A stretch of DNA of 64,000 bases from Calendula officinalis (Eukaryota > Streptophyta > Magnoliopsida > Asterales > Asteraceae). Under the pieces are notes generated by a model. The model was not told the origin of the DNA. It did no database searches and worked only from the letters and a program-made list of their open reading frames with translations. How positions within the stretch are numbered: the first letter of the stretch is position 1; the number at the start of each line of letters is the position of its first letter. Where the stretch lies: NCBI GenBank assembly GCA_963853835.1, contig OY970828.1, forward strand, positions 60,132,861 through 60,196,860, in the 5' to 3' direction. This document shows, one piece after another, positions 23,549-37,064 of this stretch. The position numbers were made by a program, and so were the translations under genes.

Positions 23549-24665
23549 TCAACAAGTAATTCTTGAATCGTATAACATAAGATTTAGAAACACAGTACCA
23601 GAAGCGATATCGTGGCTTCCTCTAGCCTCGCCGTGAGTGAGGTGTAAGACACATCCTTTGACTTGGAGCTGGTTCGGCCTCTCATGAGTAGTTGACGTCA
23701 GCATACCGTTTCTTCTCTTCCGGCATGCACCACTAAAATGCCCCCTCTCGTGACACGTGTAGCACTCCACTTCTTTGATGTTATTCACCCCGCAGTCTTT
23801 TGCCCTGTGCCCAAATCTTCCGCATGTGAAGCATAAAGTTGTACCCGACTTGCATACTCCCTTGTGGCCCTTACAGCAATTATGACACTTTCCGCCACCA
23901 ACTTCATTGGTCAAGGTCGGTGTGAACCTTCCCTTCTTTGATGGCTCCAAACTATCTTCGATTCTCCTCTTTTCCCACCTCTTGGTAGCACTTGGACCAC
24001 CCACTGATCCACTTTCTTGGTGTACACATCCACCGGCTCATCTCCTTTTCTTAAAATCACAACTTCTTCTTGCATTTCCTCTAAGTTTCTCTTGGGGCAA
24101 AATTTCTCTTTCAAACGGCTCGTGAATTCATCCCATGACATCTTGTAAATCGCCTTCTTGCCTAAGATTTCGTACATCATAATCCACCACATGTGTGCTT
24201 CATCTTTCAACATTCTAGAAGCATATGTCACCATATCTTCCCTTTTACACTTGCTAGTCTCCAAAGCTTGCTCAGTTTCTCGAATCCACTGGACGATGAC
24301 TGTTGGCTCAAAACTTCCCGAATACACCTTGGGCTCGCATGCCATAAATGCCTCGAACATCCATTTCTCTTATTAAGACTCATATCATTTTCCTTTTCAG
24401 TCGAGAATTTCTCCAAGTGGGCCTTGCTACCCGAACACTTACTCTCTACACCTGGTTTGGAATTACCTTCTCTTTCCTTGATCATCCGGTCATCAACAAT
24501 CCGGTTCACTTCCTCTTTTACTACTTCCTTCATTCGGTCAAACATATCACGAACCACTTCTAATGTTACCGGCGTGTAGTTAGCATAAATTTTCGGATCC
24601 TCTTCCGAGTTAAGTGGAGTTCGTCCACTTTCCACATTCACCATTTTGTTATAATAAGATGACAA
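23549..24665 (-). pseudogene. Gypsy gag and start of protease, frameshifted
   Basis: Three overlapping open frames in three different phases (24665-24228, 24360-23911, 24004-23549) together cover one gag. The middle piece has the retrotransposon gag core (DEFTSRLKEKFCPKRNLEEM). The last has cysteine-rich knuckles, including CFTCGRFGHRAKDC and CYTCHERGHFSGAC, then the run-in to an aspartic protease (ASGTVFLNLMLYDSR), which stops before the catalytic DSG. At least two frameshifts and the lost pol make it non-functional. Confidence 0.85.
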
Positions 24666-24871
24666 CTATTTCATAATCAATCATTCAATAGTCCATTACG
24701 ACTCTCATGCTTGAAAATGACCACATAAGGCAATTCTTCCTAGGGTTCGACCCTAAGACAACTTAGCCCTATAGCTTTCAAGGTCAACCTAGTTATCTAA
24801 CGGAAATATATCATTCTACTTCTACACTTAAGCCTAGGGTGGTTAACCCAACCTAATTCGCTTAAGCTATA

Positions 24872-24883
24872 GCTCTGATACCA
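24872..24883 (-). other. Primer-binding site of the Gypsy element
   Basis: TGGTATCAGAGC on the minus strand, three bases after the LTR ending GGTGTTACA. Confidence 0.9.
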
Positions 24884-24886
24884 AGT

Positions 24887-26693
24887 TGTAACACCTCAAA
24901 TTTTTAATATAAAATATTTCCGTAAAATCCTTTCCTTTTTCAAACATTTAAAGTATTGTCCCAAAATATGGATTTACAAAAACCTTTGGTATATAATAAA
25001 AGTCGCTAGTGGTGTTACAAAATATATCATAACTAAAGCCAAACGTAAATCCACCTTGCTATCTCTACTAAAACTGTGCGCCTTCACTAGGAAACGCACC
25101 TAATGCTTAGCTCCCGAACCTGAGTACATAGCATCACAAACAAACATAGTACGTAAGACAAAATTGTCTCGTGAGATACATGGATTTTAGACCCAACATT
25201 AATATATAAATAATCACACATATGAAATATATATAGCTATATATTTATATACTTTAGTTACCTCCGCGGTAACCCTAACACATTCATATACATCGATCAC
25301 CTCCTCGGTAATCCTATCACATTCATTCATAGCCTATTCGACCCGTCAAGTTGTTCGGAATGCCTCCAATCCAACGAGACCCCATTTTTGTCCTACTAAC
25401 CAGAATGCCTCCGATTCAGTAGAACCCCCTTTGTCACCCTGTCCAAGCAAGGTGACCCATCTTATCTTACTAATCAGAATGCCTCCAATTCAGTAAGATC
25501 CAACATCTTGTTGGGTGATCGGAATGCCTCCAATCCATCAGTTTAAAGATACCGTGATAATATAAAATGCCTCTGAATCTATCACGTACCTATCCTATTT
25601 CAGTCTACCCGTCATAACTATTATATGTAACTATATGTCACATCTTATCAATAATGTCGTAAGGCCATTATGCAAACTATCCATATACTAATCTCAATTA
25701 GCATTCACACAATTAATCCAACTATTTAATAATAACAATAAACAACTAGTTTAAACATTAGTAATCACAAATTATGAAAATACTTCTTTACCGCTATGTA
25801 CTCAGTTTTAAAGTTCACATGTACTCACCTTAACAATAAAATGCTCCAACCGTATTCTTTCTGCCAATTTCCTTGCTCCAACAATCAATCAACTTTCCAA
25901 GACTTCACCAAAATCCTAATACGATAATCACAAGATGTTCAACATCACATACTACTAATAATGTATCCATTTATCCCTAGATACCATTAACTAACACTTT
26001 CCCCCAATTATAGTGATTTACCAACCCTAGGTTTAACCAACCTTTAAGATTCTTACAAGTCTTACTCATACACTTGATTCCTTTGTTAAAATACCATTTA
26101 TAAAGTGTATCCATCATTTATTTCACCATAACCCAAAACCCAAAGAACTAGGGTTTCAAACCCATACATCAAAATCCATAGATCTTAAGCTACAAAGATC
26201 AAAGAGTGAAGATATACCTTTAATCTTCAACTAGGAGTGAAATCTACCAAAGATTTGTGAAGAAATCGACCAAGATCAGTCCTCAAGCTCGAAAATCGCC
26301 AATGGGAGAAAAATAGGGTTTGTGGGCTGCATTAATGGCCAAAACCCGACTTTAATGTTGATGCGGCCATAATTCATGGCGTGAACTAGTTCACGATCGT
26401 GAAATATGCGCGACGTGAACTTCTCCCGAGCGTTATCTAGGCGTGAACTTTGATCGGCTAAAAACCCGAAATCCCTAAATGAAGTTTCCGATCGGGAACT
26501 ATAGTTCGCGGCGTGAACTATGCTTGGCAGCAGGGCTGCACTTTTCGGTCTTCGTCTCGACTCGGTTTCGTCCATAACTTCCGCATACGGTGTCCAAATG
26601 ACACGAAATCAATTCATACGTTCTTCAAATGATTTATCCGTATTTAACATATTTTTATTCAATTTATTTAATTCCAAATTTTGGGTCGTTACA
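24887..26693 (-). repeat. Complete 5' LTR of the Gypsy element
   Basis: 1807 bases; on the minus strand TGTAACGACCC...GAGGTGTTACA. Related solo copies are at 28681-30343 and 57955-59618. It holds AATGCCTCC-type repeats and, near the U3 end (26370-26520), several CGTGAACT motifs. Confidence 0.9.
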
Positions 26694-28680
26694 ATTCTTT
26701 CCTTTTTCCCCATGGAATTCGAACTCTAGGAAGAACCCTAGGATCAAGTATGTTAAACAAGATTTGTTTAATTGATCAAAAGGATTCTTTCCTAATCCCT
26801 TAGCTTTTTCGAAATCTAAAGGTTATTTGGACACCAAGTTTATTAAACTAGCCTAGTTTAATTGGTGGAAAAGTTTCCTAGTCTTGAGATTTTCGAAACC
26901 CTAAAGAACCCTTGAACATTAAACTAGTCTGAGTTTAATTGTTTAAAAGTATTAATTAGAATAATAAATCTAAAACCTAGTTAATTAAACAAGTTTATGT
27001 TTAATAGGTTTAATTATTATTTTAATAGATTTATTAAGACTAGTTCTTTAAACCTAGAAATTTAGACAAAGTTTTTTTTTTTATTGTCTACAAGGTTTAA
27101 ATTAAAAAGTTTAAATAAATTTATTAAGGTTATAATCTATCTTAGAATTTAAACAAAGTTTATTATTTAGATAGGATTGATTAAAATTAATATTTTAATA
27201 AAATAATGTCTTTGATCAAGAAATTCAAAACCCTAGTTTTGATTGATTAAGAACAAGATTAGGGTTTAAGTAATTATTAATAGGGAATTAATAAGATTAA
27301 AATAAGTGTTAATTTTTAAGTTCTGAAATTAACAAGATGTATTTATTTATTTATATATATGTATTTCGAAATTTTTAAATATTTAAAGAAAATGAATTCT
27401 AATAGATATAATAAGTTTATACGTATTTTAATTAGATTAAGTTAAAATACATACGTATAAATTAGATGTAATATTCTTATTAGAATGTTACAAGTTTATT
27501 ATAAAAAAACTACACATATATACGAATACATTAAATACAAGATAAAATGGAACAATTAAAAGGATAATGTTATTTTGATCTTAAAGAATAATATTATAAC
27601 TAGTTATTGTATAGAGTTATTATATAATTAAAACTAGAAAGTACAAAGTTATGATTTCATTATAACTAGAAATTGTACAAGTTGAAATTATATGATTAAC
27701 TAGAAATATACATATATTAAGGTGTATAAAGTTATAAGTTATTATAACTAGATAATTATACAAGTAATATAAGTATTTTACAAGTTATGTAATATATACT
27801 AGATTAATGATCAAGTAATAAATAACAAGAAAACCTTATAACCTATATTTAACTAGTTCAAGTTAAATGTAAGAAAGGTTTAAACAAACTAGGTATTATT
27901 ATATATAGTTTTTATATAATAAGTTTATTAGTTTCACCAAGTATAGACCGGTGATTGTGGTTGCTCAAGTTCCATCATGGTTGTTGGAGCTAGTGGGAGC
28001 TACACAAGAAAATCACAAAGTTTGTAAGTGTGTCATTAAGACATAAGTTTTGGTCGAATCTAATAAGTCAAAACGAATGTTTAATTTCATTATTAAACAT
28101 GTGAAAAACTAGATGTGTTAAACTAGATTTATGATTCAAGTTTATGAATCATAATAGAATTAAAAAGTTTAACATAAGTTTTAAAGTTTTTCAAGAAAGA
28201 TAAAACAAGTAAGTTTTATAATAAGATAAGGTTTCTCACAAAACCTAGTAAAACGTTTTGTACACCTCGTTTTTAGGTATACATATAAAATCGTACAAAT
28301 TCTTAAAACTATAAGTTTTAAAGAATAGTTCTTAAGATTTAAAAAGGTGTCTTGTAGAATTCTTAAACTCACAAGTCACACATTTTAAACAAGGATTAAG
28401 ATTGGAACAAAGGTTTAAGTTTAGTTTAAGACTTAAACAAACCCAAGAAAATCTTAGATCTAAGTACTATCCACCTAATGGAACACCTCACTTGTTCAAC
28501 GATATTCATATTGTAAGGATAAAGAACCTTAGATATGGATTCAAATCATTGTGAGTGTCAGGGTGCGTAAGGTTCTGTGATAATCGGGAGTCCCGGCGCA
28601 GAGCATCGCACTGTCTTAGATGGTCTGATCTATTTTGGTGATAATCGGGAGTCCCGGCCCAAAAAGTACTTGACTAGAAT

Positions 28681-30343
28681 TGTAACGACCCGAAATTTGT
28701 AAATAAATAAATGGTATAAAAATATGTTAAATAAGGATAAATCGTTTAAAGAACGTAGGAATTGGTTTCGTGTCGTTTGGACACCGAACGAGAAAGTTAT
28801 GGGCAAAACCGGGTCGAGCCAAGGGTCAAAAAGTGCAGCCCTAGCTGCCTAAGTGGAGCCACAGATCGCGAAGTTGATGCAGCTAATTCGACCATCAGAC
28901 GTGAACTACTTCCCGACAAGATCCCGATCGCGAACTATGCGTGCGTGAAGGACTTCGCGTCGCGAACTCTGGGTAGCGATCGTGAACTCTGGCGACACCA
29001 GCATTAAATTCGGGAAACCTCATTTATTGCACCCCAAAAACCCTAGTTTTCTCCTCTCAACTTGTGTGTGCGATTTTTGAGTGTAAAGTGACGATTGGAG
29101 CTTAATCTTCACTAGATCTTGGAGATTCTTGCTCACATTTGAAGATCAAAGGTAAATCTTCAACCCTCTTGTGTTATAAGTCTTGGATTCAAGTAGGGAA
29201 GCTTGAATTATAAACCCTAGTTATGGATTGTACATAAATGGTTAAATGGAAGTAATATAACTTAGATCTATGGTATTTTTACAAGGAAAACGTGGTCATG
29301 ATATGGATTCACGAAAATGTGGTGATTTATGGAATTAGGGTTTGGTAACTTTGGGGAAAATGGTGCTAGTAGTTGACTAGCCATGGATTATGTAGTTAGT
29401 ATAGATGATTAATGCAAGCCATTGTATTGGTTTTGATAATAGGTTATCGGTTGGAAGGTTTGAGGCATTCAAATCTTGAGAAGTGATATTGGTGTTTAAG
29501 GAACACAACATTTGGATAAGCTTGGCTAAGGTGAGTACATGTGAACTTTCAAAACTGAGTAGATGTGAACTTTCAAAATTGAGTACATAGTTAGTAAATG
29601 GTTATAATTAAATGTTTTTATCGAGTCTTTAAGTAATTTAGTTAATTATGTGATTTTTGATGAATTGCTTATGTGATGATGAATCGATTAATTGAATGAG
29701 AAATGATGGAGCTATAGGCTCACAATGATAAAAGATAAGTGATGATGATGATGTTGATGTCCCTAGGGCCGTAGTAGATTGGAGGCATTCCGGTTATTAT
29801 GGTACCTTAAGGTTAGTGGTAGATTGGAGGCATTCCGATTACCCAATACCTATGAGTCCCGGTAGATTGGAGGCATTCCGGTTACCGTGGATATGACGGT
29901 CTTGATAGATTGGAGGCATTCCGATTATCTTGACATTGGCCAAATGATGAAAGTAATAAAGTGACCCAAACGCACCTAGTAATATTATTTTAAGTTTAAA
30001 TGATATTATTTGACTAGTTGTTTATCGGGTCTAAAACCCATGTATCTCACGAGGCAATTTTGTCTCACGTACTATGTTTGTGTTTTGCTATGTACTCAGG
30101 TTCGGGATCGAAGATCTAGGAGGCCCGTTTAGAAGAGGCCTTGTTGAGATTAGCTCGGTGTTGATGATTAGAGTCCTTATCCTATGGTTAAGATATAATT
30201 TGTAACACCATTTTTGTAAACTCTGATAATCTCGAACAAGAAACCTTTTCGTTTTTGTAAAACCGGCATTTGATATCGATACAATGTTATGTATTTTGGA
30301 TTAAATGTTATTTAAATGTTGTTTGTAAAATTGAGGTGTTACA
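28681..30343 (+). repeat. Solo Gypsy LTR
   Basis: 1663 bases from TGTAACGACCC to GGTGTTACA, with a perfect duplication AGAAT (28676-28680 and 30344-30348). Its orientation is opposite to the Gypsy element at 21610-26693. It contains four GATTGGAGGCATTCCG copies (29770-29925). Confidence 0.93.
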
Positions 30344-30637
30344 AGAATAAACATACTAGACTTTATTACTAACTTAGAAATGTACAATTATATTGTACAA
30401 GGTTGTAATAAATTATAAGTCTAAAGATTCTACGACCCCTAGGAATCGTGTCAAGTCTTGATACGATCGGTAAGGATGTTACCTACCAGAAACAGCATGT
30501 CACGTCGGGAAGTGCCCAAACCTTGCGGCGAGAATGTGATATATGGATCCTAAGCCAAAAATATTAATTATGGGTTTATAATATATTTTAGAGAATGTTC
30601 ATTGATGATTGCTAATTAAACTGGGTTTGATTTGTAG

Positions 30638-31525
30638 ATGGCAGCAACAAACACAATCGCGACAACAAGTACCAACAATCTCTCGCTTCGCTCAATCCTC
30701 GAAAAAGACAAGTTGACTGGGTCAAACTTTCTCAACTGGGAGCGCAATCTTCGTATTGTGCTCAGGCATGAGAGAAAGTGGTATGTCTTGGAAAGAGCAG
30801 TACCAAATGTCCCTGCTGTTAATGCTATAGCTGAAACGAGGCAAGCTTATGATAAGCATGTCAGTGATGCACTCGATGTGAGCTGTCTAATGCTCGCCAC
30901 TATGAGTCCTGAGTTACAAGCGGGACTTATGGATGTGCCTGCATTTGAAATGATCCAGCAACTTAGGGATTCATTTCAAGAGCAAGCTCGCATTGAGAGG
31001 TTTGACATCAATCGAGCCTTCAACTCTTGCAAGATGGTCAAAGGAACACCAGTGAGTGCCCACGTCATGAAAATGAAAGGGCACATGGATCACCTCGCTA
31101 TAATTGGTCACCCCATACCGTTGCAAATGGCAACAGATACTATACTCAACTCGTTGTCTGATGACTACAAGTCTTTTGTGGTCAACTACAACATGCATAA
31201 TATGGAGAAATCCATTGCTGAGCTACATTCCATGCTCAAGACAGTTGAGTTGAGTTTGGGGACCAAATCTAAAGACGTTCTTATGATCGGTAATGGCGGT
31301 GGCTGTGGGAAGAAGAGAAAAGGGCATGGTGGTAAAGGAAAGGGTAAAACCTATCCTAACCAAGGAGTGCCAAATGGTAAAGGTGTCAAACAAAAGGTCA
31401 AGAAGGTTAAGCCTAACACTGCGAGGACCGAGAATCGGTGCTTCAAGTGTGGAGAGGCTGGGCATTGGAAAAGGAATTGTCCAAAGGGTGCAAGTGGTGG
31501 TGGAGGAAACGCAAGTTCCTCATGA
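30638..31525 (+). CDS. Copia-type Gag of the gag-only LTR element
   Basis: An intact 295-residue frame. Residues about 15-215 form the capsid-like region (LTGSNFLNWERNLRIVLRHE, then FNSCKMVKGTPVSAHVMKMK and LPSL-type spacing), as in plant Copia Gag. A Lys/Gly-rich basic linker and one CCHC knuckle (CFKCGEAGHWKRNC, about 270-283) follow. The start has a good context directly after the leader. Gag would assemble particles and package RNA, but no polymerase follows. The intact frame suggests selection or recent copying, with reverse transcription supplied by a relative. Confidence 0.92.
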   Translation: MAATNTIATTSTNNLSLRSILEKDKLTGSNFLNWERNLRIVLRHERKWYVLERAVPNVPAVNAIAETRQAYDKHVSDALDVSCLMLATMSPELQAGLMDVPAFEMIQQLRDSFQEQARIERFDINRAFNSCKMVKGTPVSAHVMKMKGHMDHLAIIGHPIPLQMATDTILNSLSDDYKSFVVNYNMHNMEKSIAELHSMLKTVELSLGTKSKDVLMIGNGGGCGKKRKGHGGKGKGKTYPNQGVPNGKGVKQKVKKVKPNTARTENRCFKCGEAGHWKRNCPKGASGGGGNASSS

Positions 31526-33990
31526 GGAGATGGAAAGTGATGGTGACCGGCATGAGATGGTGATGATCCCACGAGCACCAAGTTTTTATAGTTCAGTAAT
31601 TTTATGGATTCAGTAAAACAATTTTATTTCATTGTTTTTGGATAATTTTATTTTATGATTAAAACAAGTTTTTTTTTGTTTTAATAAATTAGAATCCATG
31701 ATTGAATTATATTGTGTGCATGTGTGATAATTACACTAGTCAAGGTTTATGACTAGATTGTAAGTCAAGTTTTGATTTACTTTATATTTCATGTTATATA
31801 CTTGTTTGATTGTTGTATGAATAATGTCTTGATAGCTCAAGGTACTTAGATACTAGTAATTAGGAAGTTTTTCTAATGAAAAGTATTTAAGAGTTTATGG
31901 AAGCATAAGGTTCAAAAATTATTGAACTTAGTTAAAACATCTTAAGTAATAGTCATTACTTATGATAGAAGGTTTTAAAGTATTAGTATTAATATAGTAT
32001 GATTACATTGGATATAATCAAGATAGACTTTAAGAGTATTATTACAAGTCTTTTATACTCGTAATAAAGAATTTTATGAAGTCATAATTCTCTAATAGGA
32101 ATAATTGGATATTCGTAAAATCCAAGGAAAATGACTTAGACATTAAATGAACTCTTAAAAGGGACAAACTATATTAAAGTATTTAAGAATTAAAAGGTAT
32201 TATTGCAAGTCTTTTATACTTGTAATAAATACATTATTTAATCAAGTCATAATTCCCTTATAGGAATCATGGATATTGGAGAAATCCAAGAAATGACTTT
32301 GGCATTAAATAAGATTCCTAAAAGAATACTAATGTGTTTAAGAATTGGAAGTATCGTCTCAAGTGTTTTATACTTGTTGGTTACAGTAATCAATAAAGGT
32401 CATGATTCCCTAAACAGGAATAGTGGATATTCGCAAATCCAAAGGATGATCTTAATTATTGATAGAATTCTTAAAAGATTAAACTATAAGTTATTGACTA
32501 GGTCAAAGTAGTAGTTTAAGTGATGCTTAAGTTCCATAAAAGATAGTGGGAGCTAAGACTAACATAATTCATTAAAGGCATTAATGGATTTAGTAAGTTA
32601 GTAAGACATTAACAACAAGGTTTTTACCAAGTCGTTAGCCAAAGAGTTAAGAGAAATGATACATGATCGTTGATTAGATTATTGCATACCTAATAGCGTG
32701 ATCACAAGTCTTGTGATTAATTATTGCATATCTAATAGGTTGTTAACACTTCAGTGGATAACATAATCATTTAAGGATATTTCTTTAACTAGTAAGAATA
32801 TCTACAAATCAAGTAACTAAAAGAGGCTTTAGTTACAATGAGAATTTTATGAATTCAAGAAACTAAGGAGTTAATTTCCAATCCTCCTATGATTACCGAA
32901 TTACATTAAAGGCAAGACTAGAATATGTTCTAGATTGTTGCAAGTACAATATCTAGCAAAGACAAAAGTAATAGTATTCCTAAATACTCGTGTTATGTCT
33001 TTAGTTTAATAGAAATGATTGGTTTAGTGATAAAGTTACGATTAAGGTTGTAAGAATCATTAAGTAATCAACACAAACGAAGGGAATAAGAAATGATCCA
33101 GTAATAATTCAGTATCTATGTCCAGTGAGGAATAATACATGAGTTAGTATCATTTTTATTCAGACTTTGTATGTTTTACAACATCCATGAATAAAAGTCT
33201 ATATATTCAAAAAGATAAAAAAAATAATCCGTGACTACTCGTCTTGGTGGGAACCTCGATGGGACGTTAACGTCATCGCGGTATTTGGTGGTAGATTCGA
33301 AGTTCTTCGAAGATAGCTGCACAAGTTTTGTGTAAACCAAATATCGGTGATATTCTGTTGGAGGCTCAACGAATATTTGATTGACCACCGTGACAATACT
33401 TCGTGGTTGAAAAGTTCAAAAGTATTGTTCACTAGGATTGTCCTTAAGCCTGAGGTATTTGGTTTAGGATACAATGACTAATGTGCTTTGGTTCGTCTTA
33501 GACAATTCTGAAAAATGTTTGTCATACGAAGCGATACTGGGTACAAAGGAAGTTGTATTTTAAATCAAAATATAACAAGATGGTAATTGCACCTCCTTTT
33601 TAGGAGAGATATTTATAGGTCCTTTGACATGATGAGAAACCGACAAGTGCACGGCCGTGCCCAAACGAACTGATTTGTTCTTTGTCGTTTATCACAACAG
33701 TTTGAATCAAGAAGTCATAAAATGATTTCGAATACAGGAGTTGATAATTTCTACCATGCTCGTATTCGTTGTCACAAATATCGTGCTGCAAGGGATAAGC
33801 CTAACATATTTTCCCAAGAAGTAGAGACAGAGTGTTCTTTACTAGGAGACGCTATTAAAGAGTTTTCAATAAACTATACCTGGGTTACGTAAGCTGTTTT
33901 TATGGGGTTGGTTACCTACATGCCCATCTAGAAGGCCATTGTAGCTCGTATCATTAAGACAAAGGTTACGAACTTGCACAACTGGGAGTC
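31526..33990. other. Non-coding 3' part of the gag-only element, with tandem repeats
   Basis: No pol motif in any frame. About 32050-32480 contains two to three diverged units of 150-172 bases sharing GTCATAATTC, GGATATT and AATCCAAG. The last ~900 bases before the 3' LTR are less AT-rich but have no recognisable domain. Confidence 0.75.
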
Positions 33991-35117
33991 TGAAGGATTT
34001 AAGTGCACAGTTAGTTAACCTATGATGATACGTCCATGCCTACGAAACACTTAAGGGTCACACCGATGAGTGCATGTAATACGAGCAAGATAAGCAATGA
34101 TACTATGAAGAGAAATGATTCATAATAGTCATTATGAATAAGTTAAGTATTAAGTTAAGTTTAACTTATTACTAGATTAGTTTGACTAACTAATTAATAC
34201 AAGTAGTTGTGCATTTACTAGTTGAGTAAATATACAATGTGTTAATTATAGATTATCCATGATATAATTTAAAGCTATTAAATCATATAGTAATTGGATA
34301 ATATTGTTGTATAAATTATATAAAGGTTATTATATAATCAATTATTAAAAGTATAAATACAAGTATATAATTCGTGTATATGGGTACCGAATTATTAGTG
34401 TATTAATACTAGACATTTAATAGTCAAGTGCAACAATAATAAACTAGTTAAACTATAAGGGATGGAAATGTTAAAAGGAAGTTTAATTAAAGATCTAATA
34501 TTAATTAAACTACAAGGTTCTAAGCGCAACTTATTTGTATATGAATAAGAGGCTTAGGGTAACCCTAAAACCCCTTGTAGCACCTCACGAAATCTTCCCT
34601 CCCCTTCCCCTTGGCTTCGGCCGAAACTACACACCAAGAACAAGCTTTGTGTTCTTCGTGTTCTTCGTGTTCTTCAAGTATTGAAGAACAAGTTCATTGC
34701 TTAGATCAACTAGAAGATCGCTCGATTTGTTCATTATCAGTGGATCTATCTTAAGCAAACAACAAGGTATGTTTTGGGAAACACCTTTCTCCCTTCTCCC
34801 CTCTTGGACGAATTCGACCAAAGAACCCTAGGGTTCTTTGGTTGATGGTCGAACGAACCACACAAGCAATGTGTGTGTTCGAGTTCTTCGTACAAGGTTT
34901 CTTTCTTGTTAATCTAATCTAGATTTCCAACATCCCAATCCTTTAGGGTTTAAGGATTAGGTTTAATCCCACTTCCGCTTTTAGGGATTAAATCAGCTAG
35001 TTCGTTTTAACCGGTCAAGAACAAGTTCCTGTTCTTGGTCAGCATGGTTCGAACCAAGTAAACTAGGAGGTCGGTCCTATGGGTCGATCAGTTGCTAGAT
35101 GCATATGAAACCCTTCA
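33991..35117 (+). repeat. 3' LTR of the gag-only Copia element
   Basis: 1127 bases, starts TGAAGGATTTAAG, ends GAAACCCTTCA. Preceded by a short purine-rich ACTGGGAGTC that may be the polypurine tract. Confidence 0.95.
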
Positions 35118-35399
35118 GATTGTTCCGGTTCCCACAATTTAGGAACATATCTGTCAGGTTCCGGTTCTGGTTCCGATTCTGATATTTCAGGAACCTGTGG
35201 TTCTGGTTCCGATTCCGGTCGGAACTGGAGGGTACCCGCCTGTGCTCACCCTTATACAGAAGAATAGGCAAACTCTTTTATGAAAAATTGTATACCTTTC
35301 TACTCAATCTCAAACTTATCCTCCAAATTATAAAATAATTAACATGCGGAATCCATTAATTTTATTTTATAATCTCATCATTTAATCATGACACTTATA

Positions 35400-36502
35400 T
35401 GTTGGAATTATTTGCACAGTTAGTCAACCTATGATGATACATCCATGCTTACGAAAGACTTAAGGGTCACACCGGTGAGTGCATGTAATACGAGCAAGAT
35501 ATGCAATGATACTACGAAGAGGAATGATTCATAATAGTCATTATGAATCAGTTAAGTATTAAGTTAAGTTTAACTTATTACTAGATTAGTTTAACTAACT
35601 AATTAATACAAGTATTTGTACATTTACTAGTTGAGTAAATATACAATGTGTTAATTAAAGATTATCCATGATATGATTTAAAGCTATTAAATCATATAGT
35701 AGTTGGATAATATTATTGTCTAACTAATTATTAAAGGTATATAACACAAGTATATATTTCGTGTATGTCTATACCGAAATATATGTAAGTGTATAATACT
35801 AAGGCATTTGATAATTAAGTGTGACAATAATAAACTAGTAAAACTTTAAGGGATGGAAGTGTTAAAAGGAAAGTTTAATTAAAGATCTAATCTTAATTAA
35901 ACTAGAGGGTTCTAAGCGTAACTTATTTAAGTATAAATAAGAGGCTTAGGGTAACCCTCATTTGTTGCTTAACACCCCACGAAAATCATCCCTCCCTCCC
36001 CTCTCCTTGTTCGGCCGAATTGAGCCAAGAACACCAAGTTTGGTGTTCTTCGTTCTTCGTTCGTTTTTCGTGTTCTTCGAGTTTCGAAGAACAAGTTCAT
36101 TGCTAAGATCAACTAGAAGGTCGCTTGATTTGTTCATGATCAGTGGACTATCTTAAGCAAGTAATAATGTATGTTTTGGGAAACCATTTTCTCCCTCTCC
36201 CCTCTTGTTCGAATTCGACCAAAGAAGGGTTCTTTGGTTGATGGTCGACGAACCACACAAGCATTGTGTGTGTTCGAGTTCTTCGAATAAAGTTTATTTC
36301 TTGTTAATCTAGTTTGATTTCCAAGTTCCTATAATCTTTTAGGGTTTAAGGATTAGGTTTAATCTCAGTTCCGCTTTTAGAGATTAAATCATCTAGTTGG
36401 TTTTAACCGGTCAAGAACACCTTCATGTTCTTACCAGTATGGTTCGAACCAAATGACTAGGTGGTCGACCCAATGGGTTGATCAGTGTTATAAAACTCTT
36501 CA
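35400..36502 (+). repeat. Solo LTR related to the gag-only element
   Basis: 1103 bases, starts TGTTGGAATTATTTGCACAG and ends AACTCTTCA, with a perfect duplication TTATA (35395-35399 and 36503-36507). It is clearly homologous to the 1127-base LTRs but more diverged, so it is an older or different subfamily copy. Confidence 0.93.
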
Positions 36503-36900
36503 TTATATTGATCAGATAAGTAGAAATATTTAGTAAGAAATATTATATTTCTTCTTTCATTTATATAAAGTTATACCATGAGTTGTGGTGAATATCATTG
36601 TATCTATAATGAGAATCGCATCATATTTTCATTTCAATACGATTATCACAAATACCATATTATGTATCACATTCACAACAACCCAAATTTTTTAATGAAA
36701 AACGAAAAGAAAAACCTTTTTACCTTTCTTTCGCGTTCACCGTGCGCTTGTAGTGGTCATGGTTGCCTCACACACCAGATGCTCTTTTATAAAAGGATTA
36801 TTTGTTAATGATTGAGAAAAATGTTTAACTAAATTAGAAGTAAATAATAAGAATAGAAGTGTGTAACTAGAAGCATAAATATATATCTTGTCTGAAGCAT

Positions 36901-37064
36901 CAGTGGCGGATCTATATAGGAATAAGGGGTGCATGGTCACCACTTGATTGGCCATCTCATGTAGAAAAAATTTGATAAATAAAAATTAGTGGTAAAATTT
37001 TATATTGTCCCCACTTAAAATTTTGTGAAAGCCACGGTTGATTTTAGTCCTGGATTCGCCACCG
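36901..37064. mobile_element. Small hAT-like MITE
   Basis: Inverted ends CAGTGGCGGATCTA (left) and, on the complement of the right, CGGTGGCGAATCCA. The 8-base flanks match at six of eight positions. Confidence 0.6.

Larger units (their letters stand above)
21610..26693 (-). mobile_element. Decayed Ty3/Gypsy element nested in the Copia element
   Basis: The ends are TGTAACACC (left) and GTCGTTACA (right), flanked by a perfect duplication ATTCT (21605-21609 and 26694-26698). In minus orientation: a full LTR (26693-24887), a primer-binding site (24883-24872), gag and the start of protease, then a deletion of pol. A partial LTR (about 22652-21610) lacks the U3-side part. Reverse transcriptase and integrase are absent. 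The segment 22653-23548 has extra CGGAAAGCCTCC motifs and looks like a diverged relative of the LTR rather than coding sequence. Confidence 0.9.
20127..35117 (+). mobile_element. Copia-type LTR element with gag but no pol (TR-GAG-like)
   Basis: Two 1127-base LTRs (20127-21253 and 33991-35117) start TGAAGG and end CCTTCA. The whole is flanked by a perfect duplication, GATTG (20122-20126 and 35118-35122). A primer-binding site follows the 5' LTR. Removing the two nested insertions leaves about 6 kb of interior. It has one gag gene (30638-31525) and no recognisable protease, integrase, reverse transcriptase or RNase H. The gag has CCHC and UBN2-like parts as in Copia. By eye the LTRs differ at roughly 20 positions (about 2%), so insertion is fairly recent. 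It would need enzymes from a relative. Confidence 0.93.
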
